In this document: in pieces, positions 1 to 9,178 of the stretch
Layout of the letters: every line of letters starts with the position of its first letter
Position numbering within the stretch: the first letter of the stretch is position 1
DNA from: Actinomycetes bacterium
GTDB lineage: Bacteria; Actinomycetota; Thermoleophilia; RBG-16-64-13
Direction: 5' to 3'
DNA: 64,000 nucleotides
Assembly (NCBI GenBank): GCA_024637035.1
Contig: JAGXFW010000016.1
Span: 186,001 to 250,000 of the forward strand
Notes under the pieces: model-generated
Database searches by the model: none
What the model was told of the DNA's origin: nothing
What the model saw: the letters and a program-made list of their open reading frames with translations, nothing else
Program-made: the position numbers and the translations under genes

Positions 1-513
1 GATGCGCTCCACGTGGGCGTCGGTGAGTTTCTGGACCTCGTCCTCGGCCCGTCGCTCATCGTCCTCGGGGAGTTCACCTTCCTTCTTCAGTTCCTTGAGA
101 TCCTGGATCACGTCGCGGCGCACGTTCCGCACCGCGATCCTGGCCTCTTCGGACATGCCTCGCACGAGGCGGACGAGATCTTTGCGACGCTCCTCAGTGA
201 GCGTGGGGATGTTGAGACGTACGATGTTGCCATCGACATTCGGGCTCAGCCCGAGGTCCGATTCTTGTATGGCCCGCACGACACCGTTCACGGCGGTCTT
301 ATCGAAGACCGTGATAGCGATCAGCCGGGCATCCGGCGTGGAGAGGTTGGCGATCTGCTTGAGAGGAGTACGCGCTCCGTAGTAGTCGACGTAGATGCGG
401 TCGAGCAGCGCGATCGAAGCCCTACCGGTGCGAACACCCCCGAACTCGGTCCTGAGTGCCTCGACGGCCCCGTCCATGCGCCGTGTGCCATCCTCAATGA
501 GCTCCTCGACCAT
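1..513 (-). CDS. frr: Ribosome recycling factor, 3' end cut by window edge
   Basis: Frr splits post-termination ribosomes together with EF-G. I translated the minus strand from an ATG at 513-511, preceded by a good GGAAGGAGG ribosome site. It gives MVEELIEDGTRRMDGAVEAL, then the family-typical GGVRTGRAS segment near residue 27 and the IPTLTEERRKDLVRLV stretch near residue 104. About 171 codons are visible and the last few residues lie outside the window. It follows pyrH by 39 bases in the standard rpsB-tsf-pyrH-frr order, so co-transcription with pyrH is likely. Identity is secure. Confidence 0.96.
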   Translation of the reverse strand, partial: MVEELIEDGTRRMDGAVEALRTEFGGVRTGRASIALLDRIYVDYYGARTPLKQIANLSTPDARLIAITVFDKTAVNGVVRAIQESDLGLSPNVDGNIVRLNIPTLTEERRKDLVRLVRGMSEEARIAVRNVRRDVIQDLKELKKEGELPEDDERRAEDEVQKLTDAHVERI

Positions 514-552
514 CCTCTCCCTCCTTCCTCATGAAGCCGTGGGACCCATCGA

Positions 553-1338
553 TCAGGGCCGTTCGCCCCTGCCGACGCTCGCCCCGTCATCGGGCTCACA
601 TGATACCACCGTCCCCACTCGCTCACCCCGGAGCACCCGGTTGATGTTCGACGACACGGCCATGTTGAACACCATGATGGGAAGGCAGTTGTCCATGCAC
701 AGGGAGAGCGCCGTCGAATCCATGACTTTCAGGCCCCGTTCGAGGGCCTCGCGATGCGTGAGGCGCGGGATCAAGACGGCCCCAGGATTAAGCTCGGGGT
801 CTGAGTCGTACACCCCGTCGTATTTCTTCTTCCCCATGAGGATCGCCTCGGCGCCGATCTCAAGGGCACGGAGTGCCGCCGCGGTATCCGTGGTGAAGTA
901 TGGGTTGCCAGTGCCCGCGGCGAAGATCACCACTCGCCCCTTCTCGAGGTGTCGGATCGCGCGCCGGCGGATGTACGGCTCGGCGATCTCCCGCATCTCG
1001 ATGGCCGAGAGCACACGAGTGTCGACGCCAAGCTTCTCCATAGCGTCTTGTAGCGCCATCGCGTTGATCACCGTGGCGATCATGCCCATGTAATCCGCCG
1101 CGGCGCGATCCATGCCCTTCGCACTGCCGGCTACTCCGCGGAAGATGTTCCCTGCACCGACAACGACCGCAGTCTCAACACCCAGGTCGACACAACCACG
1201 GATCTCTTCGGCCACGCCGATCATGCGCTCCGGGTCGATGCCGTACACCGAATCGCCCACGAGCGCTTCACCGCTCAGTTTGAGCAGCACCCGCTTGTAC
1301 GCCGCGCCACCGCCGGAACCTTCCGCGTGCTCGGACAC
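553..1338 (-). CDS. pyrH: Uridylate kinase (UMP kinase)
   Basis: This enzyme phosphorylates UMP to UDP, the first committed step from UMP to UTP and CTP, and is usually hexameric and GTP-activated. The 261-residue product has the amino-acid-kinase fold signatures: [11 protein letters not shown] near residues 18-28, VGAGNIFRG near 60-68, and [15 protein letters not shown] followed by the [13 protein letters not shown] loop near 148-180. The start is a GTG at 1338 with a purine-rich G-run upstream. It lies 76 bases after tsf, separated by a hairpin terminator, so pyrH may be partly uncoupled from rpsB-tsf. Length is slightly longer than E. coli PyrH because of a short Gly/Ser-rich N-terminus. 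Confidence 0.97.
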   Translation of the reverse strand: MSEHAEGSGGGAAYKRVLLKLSGEALVGDSVYGIDPERMIGVAEEIRGCVDLGVETAVVVGAGNIFRGVAGSAKGMDRAAADYMGMIATVINAMALQDAMEKLGVDTRVLSAIEMREIAEPYIRRRAIRHLEKGRVVIFAAGTGNPYFTTDTAAALRALEIGAEAILMGKKKYDGVYDSDPELNPGAVLIPRLTHREALERGLKVMDSTALSLCMDNCLPIMVFNMAVSSNINRVLRGERVGTVVSCEPDDGASVGRGERP

Positions 1339-1380
1339 CCTCGACCCCCTTGCCAGTTCTTCGCTGACGTCTGCACCTAC

Positions 1381-1408
1381 GAAAAGGGCGGCGCCGAAGC
1401 GCCGCCCT
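1381..1408 (-). terminator. Rho-independent-type terminator after tsf
   Basis: On the minus strand a 10-bp GC stem (AGGGCGGCGC / GCGCCGCCCT) closes a UUCG tetraloop and is followed by TTTTC. It lies between the tsf stop and the pyrH start, so it probably sets the rpsB-tsf:pyrH-frr transcript ratio rather than ending the operon. Confidence 0.75.
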
Positions 1409-1414
1409 GGTGGC

Positions 1415-2017
1415 TCACACCGCGTCTTGTCCTAGGACATAGCGCGAGAAGCGTCGCACCTCGATGTTCTCTCCCACCTTCGCCACCAGCTCCCGCCGCA
1501 GCGCATCGATGGTCTTGTCGGGATCCTTGACGAACGGCTGCTCGAGAAGCACGATCTGGCTGTAGAACTTGTTGAGCTTGCCCTCGGCGATCTTCTCGAG
1601 GACATTCTCGGGTTTTCCAGTCTCGCGAGCTTGGGCCTTGTAGATCTCGATCTCGCCCGCGGTCACATCTTCGGGCACGTCTTCGCGCCGCACGTATTCC
1701 GGCGCGCTGGCCGCGATGTGCATGGCAACGTCATGCGCGAAGGCGCGGAACTCCTCATTGCGTGCGACGAAATCGGTCTCGCAGTTGATCTCCACGAGTA
1801 CGCCGAGATTGCCACTGCCATGGATGTATGCGTCGACCAGGCCCTCGTTGGCGGCCCGGGCGGACTTCTTGTCGGCCGAAGCCATGCCCTTGGTCCGCAG
1901 GATCTTGACGGCTTCTTCCATGTTGCCGTCGGTCTCGGCGAGGGCACGCTTGCAGTCCATCATGCCGGCTCCGCACTTGTCGCGAAGCTCCTTCACCATC
2001 TGCGCAGTCACGCTCAT
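1415..2017 (-). CDS. tsf: Elongation factor Ts, short form
   Basis: EF-Ts exchanges GDP for GTP on EF-Tu. The start is the ATG at 2017, preceded by GGTGGAGGATC; a longer reading frame exists upstream but lacks homology. The N-terminal UBA-like helix bundle carries [15 protein letters not shown] (residues 9-23) and the EF-Tu contact motif CETDFVAR is at 80-87. At 200 residues it is the short single-core form also seen in Thermus-like and some deep bacterial lineages, rather than the roughly 280-residue E. coli form. It is directly downstream of rpsB as usual. Confidence 0.97.
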   Translation of the reverse strand: MSVTAQMVKELRDKCGAGMMDCKRALAETDGNMEEAVKILRTKGMASADKKSARAANEGLVDAYIHGSGNLGVLVEINCETDFVARNEEFRAFAHDVAMHIAASAPEYVRREDVPEDVTAGEIEIYKAQARETGKPENVLEKIAEGKLNKFYSQIVLLEQPFVKDPDKTIDALRRELVAKVGENIEVRRFSRYVLGQDAV

Positions 2018-2117
2018 TGCTGATCCTCCACCGACAGGTCCACCCTGTCGAACATAGTGATACAACGATTCAGTCCTCGAGGCGAGGCCCCCGAGAGGGC
2101 TCTCGCATATGCAGTGC

Positions 2118-3047
2118 TCAGGCTTCCGCCTCCGGAGCGGCCGGAGCTTCCGGTTCGGTCGCAGGGGCTTCGGACGCGGGTGCTTCCGCCTCTGGAGCCG
2201 GGGCTTTATCCGCCGCGGCAGGTGCGTCAGCCACCGGCGCCGACGTTTCCTCGACCGCAGGCGCGGTCGGCTCCGCAGGCTCCGTTGGTGCTGTCGGAGC
2301 GGTCGGCGCTACCTCAGTCGCCGGCGCCGCAGCCTTCGCCGTCGCCGCGAACTCCTTCGCGCTGACCTTCTGGCGGCCCTCTTCGACGGCGCGAGCAATG
2401 GTCTTGATGATCAGGCTGCACGAGCGGATAGCGTCATCGTTGCCCGGGATGAGATAGTCGGCCTCATCGGGGTCGCAGTTGGTATCGACCAACCCGATGA
2501 GCGGGATGCCGAGTTTGTTGACCTCACGCGTTGCAATAGCCTCACGCTTGGGATCGATCACGAACACGGCGTCGGGGAGACGCTGCATGTCGGCCACGCC
2601 ACCCAGGCTGATCTCGAGTTTCTCCAGCTCGCGCTCGAGGTTCATGCGTTCCTTGGTGGGAAGCAGCGCGAGCGAACCATCGGCCTTGCGGCGACGAAGC
2701 TCGTGAAGCCGGTTGATGCGCGCATGGATCGTGCTGAAGTTCGTGAGCAGGCCGCCGAGCCACCGGTGCGACACGAAGGGCATGCCGACGCGGCTGGCTT
2801 CCAGCCGGATCGAATCCTGGCACTGCTTCTTGGTGCCCACGAACAGCACCGACCCACCCCGCTCCGAGATGTTGCGCGTGACTTCGTAGGCACGGTCGAG
2901 GAGCTTCGTGGTCTTCTGGAGGTCGATGATGTGGATTCCACCGCGGTCGGCGAAGATGTATGGCTTCATCTTCGGGTTCCAACGGCGGGTCTGGTGTCCG
3001 AAGTGCACCCCGGACTCCAGCAACTGCTTCATAGTGGCAGCCGGCAT
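2118..3047 (-). CDS. rpsB: 30S ribosomal protein S2 with long Ala/Pro/Glu tail
   Basis: S2 sits on the 30S body and recruits S1-type proteins. I chose the ATG at 3047 ([19 protein letters not shown]) because the [15 protein letters not shown] signature begins at residue 13 and AAAGGAACC lies upstream. Residues 1 to about 230 are the conserved S2 core (WLGGLLTNF near 100, FVIDP near 160, GLVDTNCDP near 186). The last 75-80 residues are a low-complexity acidic tail rich in A, P, E and T, a type of extension known from actinobacterial S2. The roughly 260-base region upstream has short GC hairpins (for example CCCCTCGGGG near 3134) that could act in autoregulation, but no known leader motif was recognised. 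Confidence 0.97.
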   Translation of the reverse strand: MPAATMKQLLESGVHFGHQTRRWNPKMKPYIFADRGGIHIIDLQKTTKLLDRAYEVTRNISERGGSVLFVGTKKQCQDSIRLEASRVGMPFVSHRWLGGLLTNFSTIHARINRLHELRRRKADGSLALLPTKERMNLERELEKLEISLGGVADMQRLPDAVFVIDPKREAIATREVNKLGIPLIGLVDTNCDPDEADYLIPGNDDAIRSCSLIIKTIARAVEEGRQKVSAKEFAATAKAAAPATEVAPTAPTAPTEPAEPTAPAVEETSAPVADAPAAADKAPAPEAEAPASEAPATEPEAPAAPEAEA

Positions 3048-3308
3048 GGTGTGGTTCCTTTCTGGTTTTGTGTCGATGCACCCGAGGCTCTCCGCGGAAC
3101 CGGCTGGCTGAGCCGGCACCCCCGCGACGACACCCCTCGGGGTAGTGTGAAGATAACCGCGGTAGTCTAACACACGGCCACAGGCGCTGCGACGAGGCGG
3201 CGCGAACCGATCTCCGCCCCGCATGCACGCGGTGCGCACCGATCGGAGGGCCTGGAGACGGCCGGTGAGCTGCGAACGGAGCTCAGCGCTTGCCCTGGAA
3301 GGATACCG

Positions 3309-4112
3309 CTAGTTGGAGAGAACTCCGGGCTCCAACTCCTCCTTGATGCGTCCCTTCATGCGGAGGATGGCCTTGGTGTGCAACTGCGAGATGCGCGATT
3401 CGGTGACTCCGAGTACCTCGCCGATCTCTTTCAGCGTCAGGCCCTCGTAGTAGTAGAGACCGATCACGATGCGTTCACGCTCGGGCAACCTGCGGATGGC
3501 GTCGGCCAGGATCTCCTTCACCGCGGTGATGTCATACGCGCGGGAGGGATCGGGCGAAGAGGTGTCTTCGATCGTGTCGATCAAGGCCACCTTGTCCCCG
3601 CCGGTACCGGCCAGAGTCCAGAACTCGTCGAGCGCGACGATCGAGGCGCTGCTGATCTGATTCAGGATGCTGTGGAACTCGTTCATCGTGACGCCGAGCT
3701 CAGCGGAGGTCTCTTCATCGGTGGGGGCGCGACGCAGCTCGTTCTCGAGCTTGGTGACCACGCGCTCGACCTGCCGCGCCCAGCTTCGCACCGACCGCGG
3801 CACCCAATCGAGCGCCCGCAACTCGTCGATGATCGAGCCCTTGATGCGGGAGATCGCGTAGGTCTCGAACTTGATGTTCCGCGAGGGCTCGAAGCGCTCA
3901 AGAGCGCCGATCAAGCCCAGGAGACCGTACGAGATGAGGTCGGCTTCCTCGACGTGCGCCGGCAAGCCTGTGCCCATGCGCCCGGCGACGTACTTCACCA
4001 ACGGCGAGTAGGCGAGGATGAGTTCGTCGCGCGCCCGGGGGTCGCCGAGTTCCTTGTAGCGTTGCCACAAGGAGTGCACATCGGCCCCGGAGTCGGTCTT
4101 GCGAGACGTCAC
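3309..4112 (-). CDS. whiG: RNA polymerase sigma factor, FliA/WhiG (sigma-28) family
   Basis: A group-3 sigma factor. Visible regions are: region 2 (SPLVKYVAGRM near 30-40, ADLISYGLLGLIGALERFEP, FETYAISRIKGSIIDELR), region 3 (RAPTDEETSAELGV) and region 4 (LPERERIVIGLYYYEGLTLKEIGEVLGVTESRISQLH), which is the FliA/WhiG arrangement. The GTG at 4112 gives 267 residues; upstream codons overlap xerC. In Streptomyces whiG lies near dprA, comM and rpsB exactly as here, so the symbol is used by synteny. Whether it controls motility or differentiation is unknown because no flagellar or sporulation genes are in the window. It follows xerC by 10 bases. Confidence 0.88.
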   Translation of the reverse strand: MTSRKTDSGADVHSLWQRYKELGDPRARDELILAYSPLVKYVAGRMGTGLPAHVEEADLISYGLLGLIGALERFEPSRNIKFETYAISRIKGSIIDELRALDWVPRSVRSWARQVERVVTKLENELRRAPTDEETSAELGVTMNEFHSILNQISSASIVALDEFWTLAGTGGDKVALIDTIEDTSSPDPSRAYDITAVKEILADAIRRLPERERIVIGLYYYEGLTLKEIGEVLGVTESRISQLHTKAILRMKGRIKEELEPGVLSN

Positions 4113-4122
4113 GAGCGGATCC

Positions 4123-5106
4123 TCACGCCCTCGGATGGGCCAGGCGGTAGGCCCGGCGGAGATGAGCCGGCGACACGTGCGTGTAGACCTGGGTGGTGGC
4201 CAGCGACGCATGGCCTAGGAGTTCCTGGATCGCCCTCAAGTCGGCGCCGCCCTCGAGAAGATGCGTGGCGAAGGAATGCCGCAGGGTGTGCGGTGACGTA
4301 CCCGCCGGCGCATCGCACGCAAGCAGGTACTTCTCGAGACGCCGTCTCACGTCGGACGGTCGAAGCGGACGGCCTCGCCCGCTCAGGAACAGGGCTTCCT
4401 GCCTCGGTTCCGCGGAGGACGCGTCCACTGCGGACGTGCCGGCGGCGACCGACTCGGGCCTGCCTCGTTCCAGGTACGACCGGACAGCCCTTAAGGCGTC
4501 GTCTCCGATGGGTATGATGCGCTGTTTGCGCCCCTTGCCCGTCACCCGCGCCTCACGTCTGTCGGGATCGATGTCCTGGACCCGCAGATCTAAGACTTCC
4601 TGGGCCCTCAAGCCGCACGAGTATATCAACTCGAACAGCGCGCGGTCCCTCAGCGTGAGCGGGTCATCACCTCGGATGCCCTCGAGTAGCTCGAAAACCT
4701 GCTGCGGGCTCAGGACCTGCGGAAGCCGCCTTCTCGATTTGGGTGCACGCACACCCTGTGCGGCGTTCGATCCGACGATGCCCTCGGAGACGCAGAAGCT
4801 CAGGAACCTGCGAACAGTGGAGAGTTTCCGGGCGATCGTTGCGCGGGCGTACGGACGACATGCCGGGCCCACCGTTCCCTCTGAGAGCCCGGCGACAAAG
4901 GCGCGGACCTGTGGGAGGGTGAGTTCACGGAGGTCCGCGATCTCGCGATCGGCGCAGTAACGTGCGAACTGAGAAAGATCGGAGTCCGCCGCGGCAATGC
5001 TCCGCGGGCTGTAGTCGGCCGCCTTCAGGCTGCGAAGGTAGGAGGCAACGAGGGGCGTGAGCCGCGCTCCCCCCTGCTCTACCTCGACCCCGCCGGATAC
5101 CGCCAT
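4123..5106 (-). CDS. xerC: Tyrosine recombinase XerC
   Basis: Site-specific recombinase that resolves chromosome dimers at dif. The N-terminal SAM-like DNA-binding domain (residues 15-115) is followed by the catalytic domain with all expected residues: Arg167 (SCGLRAQE), Lys191 (TGKGRKQR), His273 and Arg276 (HTLRHSFATHLL), His299 (LLGHASLATTQ) and nucleophile Tyr308 (QVYTHVS). At 327 residues it is slightly longer than usual because of a loop of about 20 residues (near 217-237) in the catalytic domain. It is embedded in the housekeeping operon rather than near an integration site, so a chromosomal Xer role is favoured over a phage integrase. Confidence 0.93.
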   Translation of the reverse strand: MAVSGGVEVEQGGARLTPLVASYLRSLKAADYSPRSIAAADSDLSQFARYCADREIADLRELTLPQVRAFVAGLSEGTVGPACRPYARATIARKLSTVRRFLSFCVSEGIVGSNAAQGVRAPKSRRRLPQVLSPQQVFELLEGIRGDDPLTLRDRALFELIYSCGLRAQEVLDLRVQDIDPDRREARVTGKGRKQRIIPIGDDALRAVRSYLERGRPESVAAGTSAVDASSAEPRQEALFLSGRGRPLRPSDVRRRLEKYLLACDAPAGTSPHTLRHSFATHLLEGGADLRAIQELLGHASLATTQVYTHVSPAHLRRAYRLAHPRA

Positions 5107-5150
5107 CTGCCCCCCGTCCGCCTCGACCTATCATGATGCGGCTCATCGCG

Positions 5151-6347
5151 TCATCGCTCCGAGAGCCCGTACGTGCCCGGTGACACGCGCACGACCTGGC
5201 CCCGCAACTCCAGGAGTCCCAATGCCGCCGACGCCTCTCGCGAAGTGATGCCGGCGACGCCCGCCACGGCGTCTACCGAACACGGACCGGCCGAGAGCGC
5301 CATGACCGCCAGCCTGCCCGCTTGTTCGAGCCCGCTCTCACCCGAGTCCGCAGATCCATGATCGCGGACGCCGGACAAGAACGGGCTCGTTTCCTTTCTA
5401 GTAAACCGGAGGAAATCCTCCACCAAGGAGGCTGGATCCAGACACATGGTCGCTCCGTCGTAGAGCAGACGATTCGACCCTTCGTTGACGCTTTCCTGGA
5501 CGCGGCCGGGAACCGCGAATACTTCCCTGCCCAGGTCGAGCGCACGGTGAGCCGTGATCAACGCTCCGCTCCTTCGAGGGGCCTCGACGACCACCACCGC
5601 ATGGGAGATCGCGGCCAGTAGCCGGTTGCGTTCGGGGAACGACCAGGGAGCCGGCCGGACCCCGGGGGGCAGTTCGCTGAGGATCACTCCTTCGGAGCTC
5701 ACTCTCTCGTAGAGTTCGCGATGGCGCCGCGGGTAGATGACGTCCGCCCCACAGCCGAGGACGGCGGCGCTCCTCCCTCCCGCCTCCAGGCAGCCCCGGT
5801 GAGCCCGTCCATCGATCCCCAAGGCCAGGCCGCTGACGACCCAGACACCGCGCTCCGCGAATGCGCGGCCGATCGCCCGTGCGACGCGCAAACCATAGTC
5901 GGAGGCCTTCCTGGTGCCCACAACAGCGACCCGCGCCCCGACCGAGAACTGGTCGAAGGCGTCGGGAGTCGCCTTCACGAACAGGCCGGCGGGAGGGAGG
6001 TCGAGCGCGAGTAGGTCGGCCTCGTACCCGGCGCTGCCCCAGGGGATGAACACCAAGCCGGCCGCGGCGACGGCGGAGGAGGCTTCTCGGGGGAACGTGC
6101 GGCTGCGAAGGTCGATGAACCGATCCACCCACGGTCGGCCTTCGGTCCACTCCAGGAGATCGCGCCGCCCCGCGGCCCAAACCTCTTCGGGCGAGTGTCG
6201 TCTGAGAAGTCCCAGGACCCCTCGCGTGCCCTCTGCCGCGACGAGTGCCAGACCCAGAGCCGCCTCAAGCGAGCCAGGGGACGTTGGACGATCAGCCTGG
6301 CGACCCATCGCGTACGTGCGAGTCGTGGCGGAGCCGGGCGCGTTCAC
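5151..6347 (-). CDS. dprA: DNA processing protein DprA (Smf)
   Basis: DprA loads RecA onto incoming single-stranded DNA in natural transformation and is widely kept even in organisms not known to be competent. The central Rossmann-like domain is clear: VAVVGTRKASDYGLRVA, VVSGLALGIDGRAHRG, AVLGCGADVIYPRRH, ILSELPPGVRP, FPERNRLLAAISHAVVVVEA and RSGALITAHRALDLGREVFAVPG. A C-terminal winged-helix (TSREASAALGLLELRGQVVRVSPGTY) is also present. The GTG at 6347 overlaps the comM stop by four bases (GTGA), which decides the start; 398 residues. Confidence 0.94.
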   Translation of the reverse strand: MNAPGSATTRTYAMGRQADRPTSPGSLEAALGLALVAAEGTRGVLGLLRRHSPEEVWAAGRRDLLEWTEGRPWVDRFIDLRSRTFPREASSAVAAAGLVFIPWGSAGYEADLLALDLPPAGLFVKATPDAFDQFSVGARVAVVGTRKASDYGLRVARAIGRAFAERGVWVVSGLALGIDGRAHRGCLEAGGRSAAVLGCGADVIYPRRHRELYERVSSEGVILSELPPGVRPAPWSFPERNRLLAAISHAVVVVEAPRRSGALITAHRALDLGREVFAVPGRVQESVNEGSNRLLYDGATMCLDPASLVEDFLRFTRKETSPFLSGVRDHGSADSGESGLEQAGRLAVMALSAGPCSVDAVAGVAGITSREASAALGLLELRGQVVRVSPGTYGLSER

Positions 6348-7945
6348 CACGAGACCGCCGCGGAACTGGCGCCACGGTACTCGTATCCTGGGTCCCGCAA
6401 GGAGAGGGCTTCGGCAACGTGCTCCGCCGAGATCCCGGCTACGCAATCAAGATCGGCCAGCGTGCGAGCCACGGTAAGGGCACGAACGTATCCCCGCCCT
6501 CCCACGACGTGCCTGCTTATGGCTTCGCGCAGAAGAGAACGGGCGCTCTCACTCAAGCCAAGGCGTGCTTCCAATCGTGCCGGGTGCGACTGTCCGACCG
6601 TGCTTCCGCTCTCGGAGCCCGGCGGTGGTGTGCCGAGGAACGCCTCACGTTCCAGACGGTAGGAGCGAGCCGACTCAACGCGCGCGCGCACGACGGCCGA
6701 ATCATCATCCAGCCCGCCCGAGGATTCGAAGGCCGACAGTTCCAGGGGCGGCACGTCGATGAACAGGTCGATACGGTCACCCACCGCTCCGCTCAGACGC
6801 CCTCGGTATCTGTCGAGCATATCGGCGGTGCAACGGCACACGCGCTCCGGGTGCATGAGATTGCCGCACGGGCACGGATTCATCGCGCCCACGAGGGTGA
6901 AGGCTGCGGGCAGGGTCAGACTGCCAGCCTTCCTGCTGATCACCACAAGGCCTTCCTCCAAGGGCTGCCGGAGCGACTCGATCACATCCCGTCCGAACTC
7001 AGGGAACTCATCCATGAAGAGGACCCCCCTGTGCGCGAGGCTTGCCTCCCCGGGACGCGGCGGGGACCCCCCGCCGATGATCGCGGCTCGTGAAGCCGAG
7101 TTGTGGGGCGCCCTGAACGGGCGTTGCGTCGCGAGTCCGGCCTCGGCTCGATGCAAGCCGGCTACGCTCCACACCCGCGTGACCTCCAACGCCTCCCCGG
7201 CGTCGAGGAGCGGAAGCACCGAAGGTAGGCGCCGGGCAAGCATCGTCTTGCCTGCGCCGGGAGGACCGACCATCATCAGGTGATGGCCTCCAGCCGCGGC
7301 CACCTCAAGCGCCCGCTTCGCATGGCGCTGACCAGCGATGTCGGCTAGGTCGGGGCCGCGGTCTATGGTGACCACGTTCTTTCGAGCGCGAAGCCAACGC
7401 CTTCCCCTCTCTAGGAACCGGTCGCACTTCTCGGCATCCCGAAGCAGCATGACCGCTTCGCGGAGATCCCTCACCCCGACCGCGTGAACGCCATCGACGG
7501 CGCATGCCTCCGCGAGTCCCACAAGAGGTACGACAAGCAATCTGAGACCTTCGTCCCGCGCGGCTTCCGCCATCGAGAGCATCCCGTGGATGGGACGAAC
7601 CCGACCGTCGAGAGCCAGCTCGCCCATCGCACCCACGCCCTGCAGTGCCCCCGTTCCCATGTAGCCTGACGCCGCAAGCACGGCTAAGGCGACCGGTAGA
7701 TCGAAGCCGGGGCCCTCCTTCTTCACATCGGCCGGCGAAAGATTGACGGTGATCCTCTGAGTCGGGAGGGGGAGGCCCGTGCTGGCCGCCCCCGAACGGA
7801 CCCGCTCGCGAGCCTCACGCACCGCCACACCCGGCAGGCCGACCACGCTGACTCCTGGAAGACCAGGTCGCACGTGCGCCTCCACCTGCACCCCCACCGC
7901 CCCAGTGCCGATCAGCGCGTACGCCCGGACAGCCGCCATGCCCAC
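6344..7945 (-). CDS. comM: YifB/ComM family Mg-chelatase-like AAA+ ATPase
   Basis: ComM is a hexameric branch-migration helicase that extends heteroduplex during natural transformation. The 533-residue protein has an N-terminal S5-like domain (PGLPGVSVVGLPGVAVREARERVRS, ITVNLSPADVKKEG), Walker A GPPGAGKT near residue 218, Walker B GVLFMDEFPEF near 300, and the cysteine-rich NPCPCGNLMHPERVCRC segment near 346. The C-terminal lid is present (YVRALTVARTLADLD). Adjacent dprA and yraN reproduce the conserved actinobacterial cluster. No truncation is visible. Confidence 0.94.
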   Translation of the reverse strand: MGMAAVRAYALIGTGAVGVQVEAHVRPGLPGVSVVGLPGVAVREARERVRSGAASTGLPLPTQRITVNLSPADVKKEGPGFDLPVALAVLAASGYMGTGALQGVGAMGELALDGRVRPIHGMLSMAEAARDEGLRLLVVPLVGLAEACAVDGVHAVGVRDLREAVMLLRDAEKCDRFLERGRRWLRARKNVVTIDRGPDLADIAGQRHAKRALEVAAAGGHHLMMVGPPGAGKTMLARRLPSVLPLLDAGEALEVTRVWSVAGLHRAEAGLATQRPFRAPHNSASRAAIIGGGSPPRPGEASLAHRGVLFMDEFPEFGRDVIESLRQPLEEGLVVISRKAGSLTLPAAFTLVGAMNPCPCGNLMHPERVCRCTADMLDRYRGRLSGAVGDRIDLFIDVPPLELSAFESSGGLDDDSAVVRARVESARSYRLEREAFLGTPPPGSESGSTVGQSHPARLEARLGLSESARSLLREAISRHVVGGRGYVRALTVARTLADLDCVAGISAEHVAEALSLRDPGYEYRGASSAAVSW

Positions 7946-7954
7946 CCGTGGCCC

Positions 7955-8332
7955 TTAGCGGCCGGAGCCGAGGACATCGGGTAGGTGGCAGAGCGACAGA
8001 AGAGAACCCCCCTCGCCGAGACTCACCGTGATCACGTCGAACCTGATCTGGTGAGTGACCTCTCCCTTCTCGGCCATCCACCACGCCGCGGCGGCTCTCA
8101 AGCGCCGCTCCTTGCGCGGGCCCACGGCCTCAAGTGCGTCACCGAACATGGCGTTCGAACGAGCCTTCACCTCGACCATGACCAGCGTCCCCCCATCCCG
8201 GGCGACCAGATCGATCTCACCCACCGGGGTCGTGTAGTTCTCGGCCACCACCTTCCACCCCCTCGACCGCAGATAGTCGGCCGCTGCCCTTTCGGCCTGC
8301 CGGCCCTTCAACCGCGTAGCAACGACCATCAT
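7955..8332 (-). CDS. yraN: YraN/UPF0102 family nuclease-fold protein
   Basis: A small restriction-endonuclease-fold protein of unsettled role, usually linked with comM and rnhB. Key features are GEIDLVARDGGTLVMVEVKAR (residues 43-63, the D-x(n)-EVK nuclease motif) and an N-terminal GRQAERAAADYLRSRGW helix. Length (125 residues) is normal for the family. It precedes comM by nine bases, so the two are probably translated from one transcript. Confidence 0.9.
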   Translation of the reverse strand: MMVVATRLKGRQAERAAADYLRSRGWKVVAENYTTPVGEIDLVARDGGTLVMVEVKARSNAMFGDALEAVGPRKERRLRAAAAWWMAEKGEVTHQIRFDVITVSLGEGGSLLSLCHLPDVLGSGR

Positions 8333-8439
8333 CCGACCTCCTCTGACCAGTGCTGTCGACGTGAGCCGCCGGAAGGAGGAACGGTGTCCGCCGCCGGTCC
8401 AGGAAGGCTACCGGCAGGGCGGCGAGAGGAGTATAGGAC

Positions 8440-8458
8440 CTTGGTCCTAGGAGGGCGA
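8440..8458. repeat. Short inverted repeat in the yraN upstream region
   Basis: The 146-base space between rnhB and yraN contains TAGGACC-TT-GGTCCTA. On the minus strand it runs straight into TATACT, a good -10 hexamer for yraN-comM-dprA, although no convincing -35 precedes it. It may be an operator next to a promoter or only a transcript hairpin. Confidence 0.35.
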
Positions 8459-8478
8459 TCTCGAACGACGAAGACTAC

Positions 8479-9168
8479 TCAGTCGGTGGTGAAGAGTTCC
8501 ATCTGCGGTTCGCCGACGCCGGCGAAGCAGCGGCGGTGCAATGCGCACGGGCCCCACTTCTGCAGCGCCGCGCGATGCAGTGCGGTGCCGTAGCCCACGT
8601 GAGCGGCGAAACCGTACTCGGGATAGCGCTCGTCGAGGGACACCATGAGGCGGTCGCGTGTGACCTTGGCCACCACCGAGGCGGCGGCCACGCAGGCGCT
8701 CTTCGAGTCGCCCCTCACCAGCTGACTGGCCCCCAGATCGTCGTCGTGCACTCGGAAGCCGTCGACGAACGCCAGGTCGTAGGAGCCGCGGAGACGACGA
8801 AGCGCCTCCTGGAGTGCCCAAAGGTTGGCCTTGTGCAGGCCGATCTTGTCGATGGTATGGGGAGAGACCGCCACCACCGAAATAGCGGCGGCGGAAGTGA
8901 GGAGTCGCAGGTACAGATCTTCGCGCACCGGACGGCTGAGCACTTTCGAGTCGGTGAGACCGCGAAGTTCGCGGCCGAGCGGCCGGGCGTAGTCCAGGCT
9001 CACCGCCGCCGCCACCAGCGGCCCGGCAAGGCAACCCCGCCCTGCCTCATCCGCCCCCGCGGCCACTCGTCCGGTCGGGCTCGTCGCGGCCAGTCTGCGG
9101 CGATCGAAGCGAAAGGGGTCCCACCGAGGTGTGCTCCGGCCGTCGGCCATGGTGCGGTGCGACCCCAC
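8479..9168 (-). CDS. rnhB: Ribonuclease HII
   Basis: Removes ribonucleotides and RNA primers from DNA:RNA hybrids. The active-site residues are visible: Asp40-Glu41 in GADEAGRGCLAGPL, Asp136 in AFVDGF and Asp154 in VRGDSKSACVAAAS, followed by the family motifs AKVTRDRLM and YPEYGFAAHVGYGT. The start is GTG at 9168, with an in-frame ATG at 9150 as an alternative; either leaves the catalytic core intact. It lies 10 bases from lepB and is in the usual rplS-lepB-rnhB order. Confidence 0.95.
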   Translation of the reverse strand: MGSHRTMADGRSTPRWDPFRFDRRRLAATSPTGRVAAGADEAGRGCLAGPLVAAAVSLDYARPLGRELRGLTDSKVLSRPVREDLYLRLLTSAAAISVVAVSPHTIDKIGLHKANLWALQEALRRLRGSYDLAFVDGFRVHDDDLGASQLVRGDSKSACVAAASVVAKVTRDRLMVSLDERYPEYGFAAHVGYGTALHRAALQKWGPCALHRRCFAGVGEPQMELFTTD

Positions 9169-9178
9169 CGGCAGCGGG

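Noticed and set aside
3048-3300. Known ribosomal-protein leader RNA upstream of rpsB
   Set aside because: Short GC hairpins are present but nothing matches a leader motif I can name.
4123-5106. XerC as an integrase marking a mobile element
   Set aside because: It lies in the conserved rpsB-dprA neighbourhood with no att repeats, phage genes or flanking tRNA.
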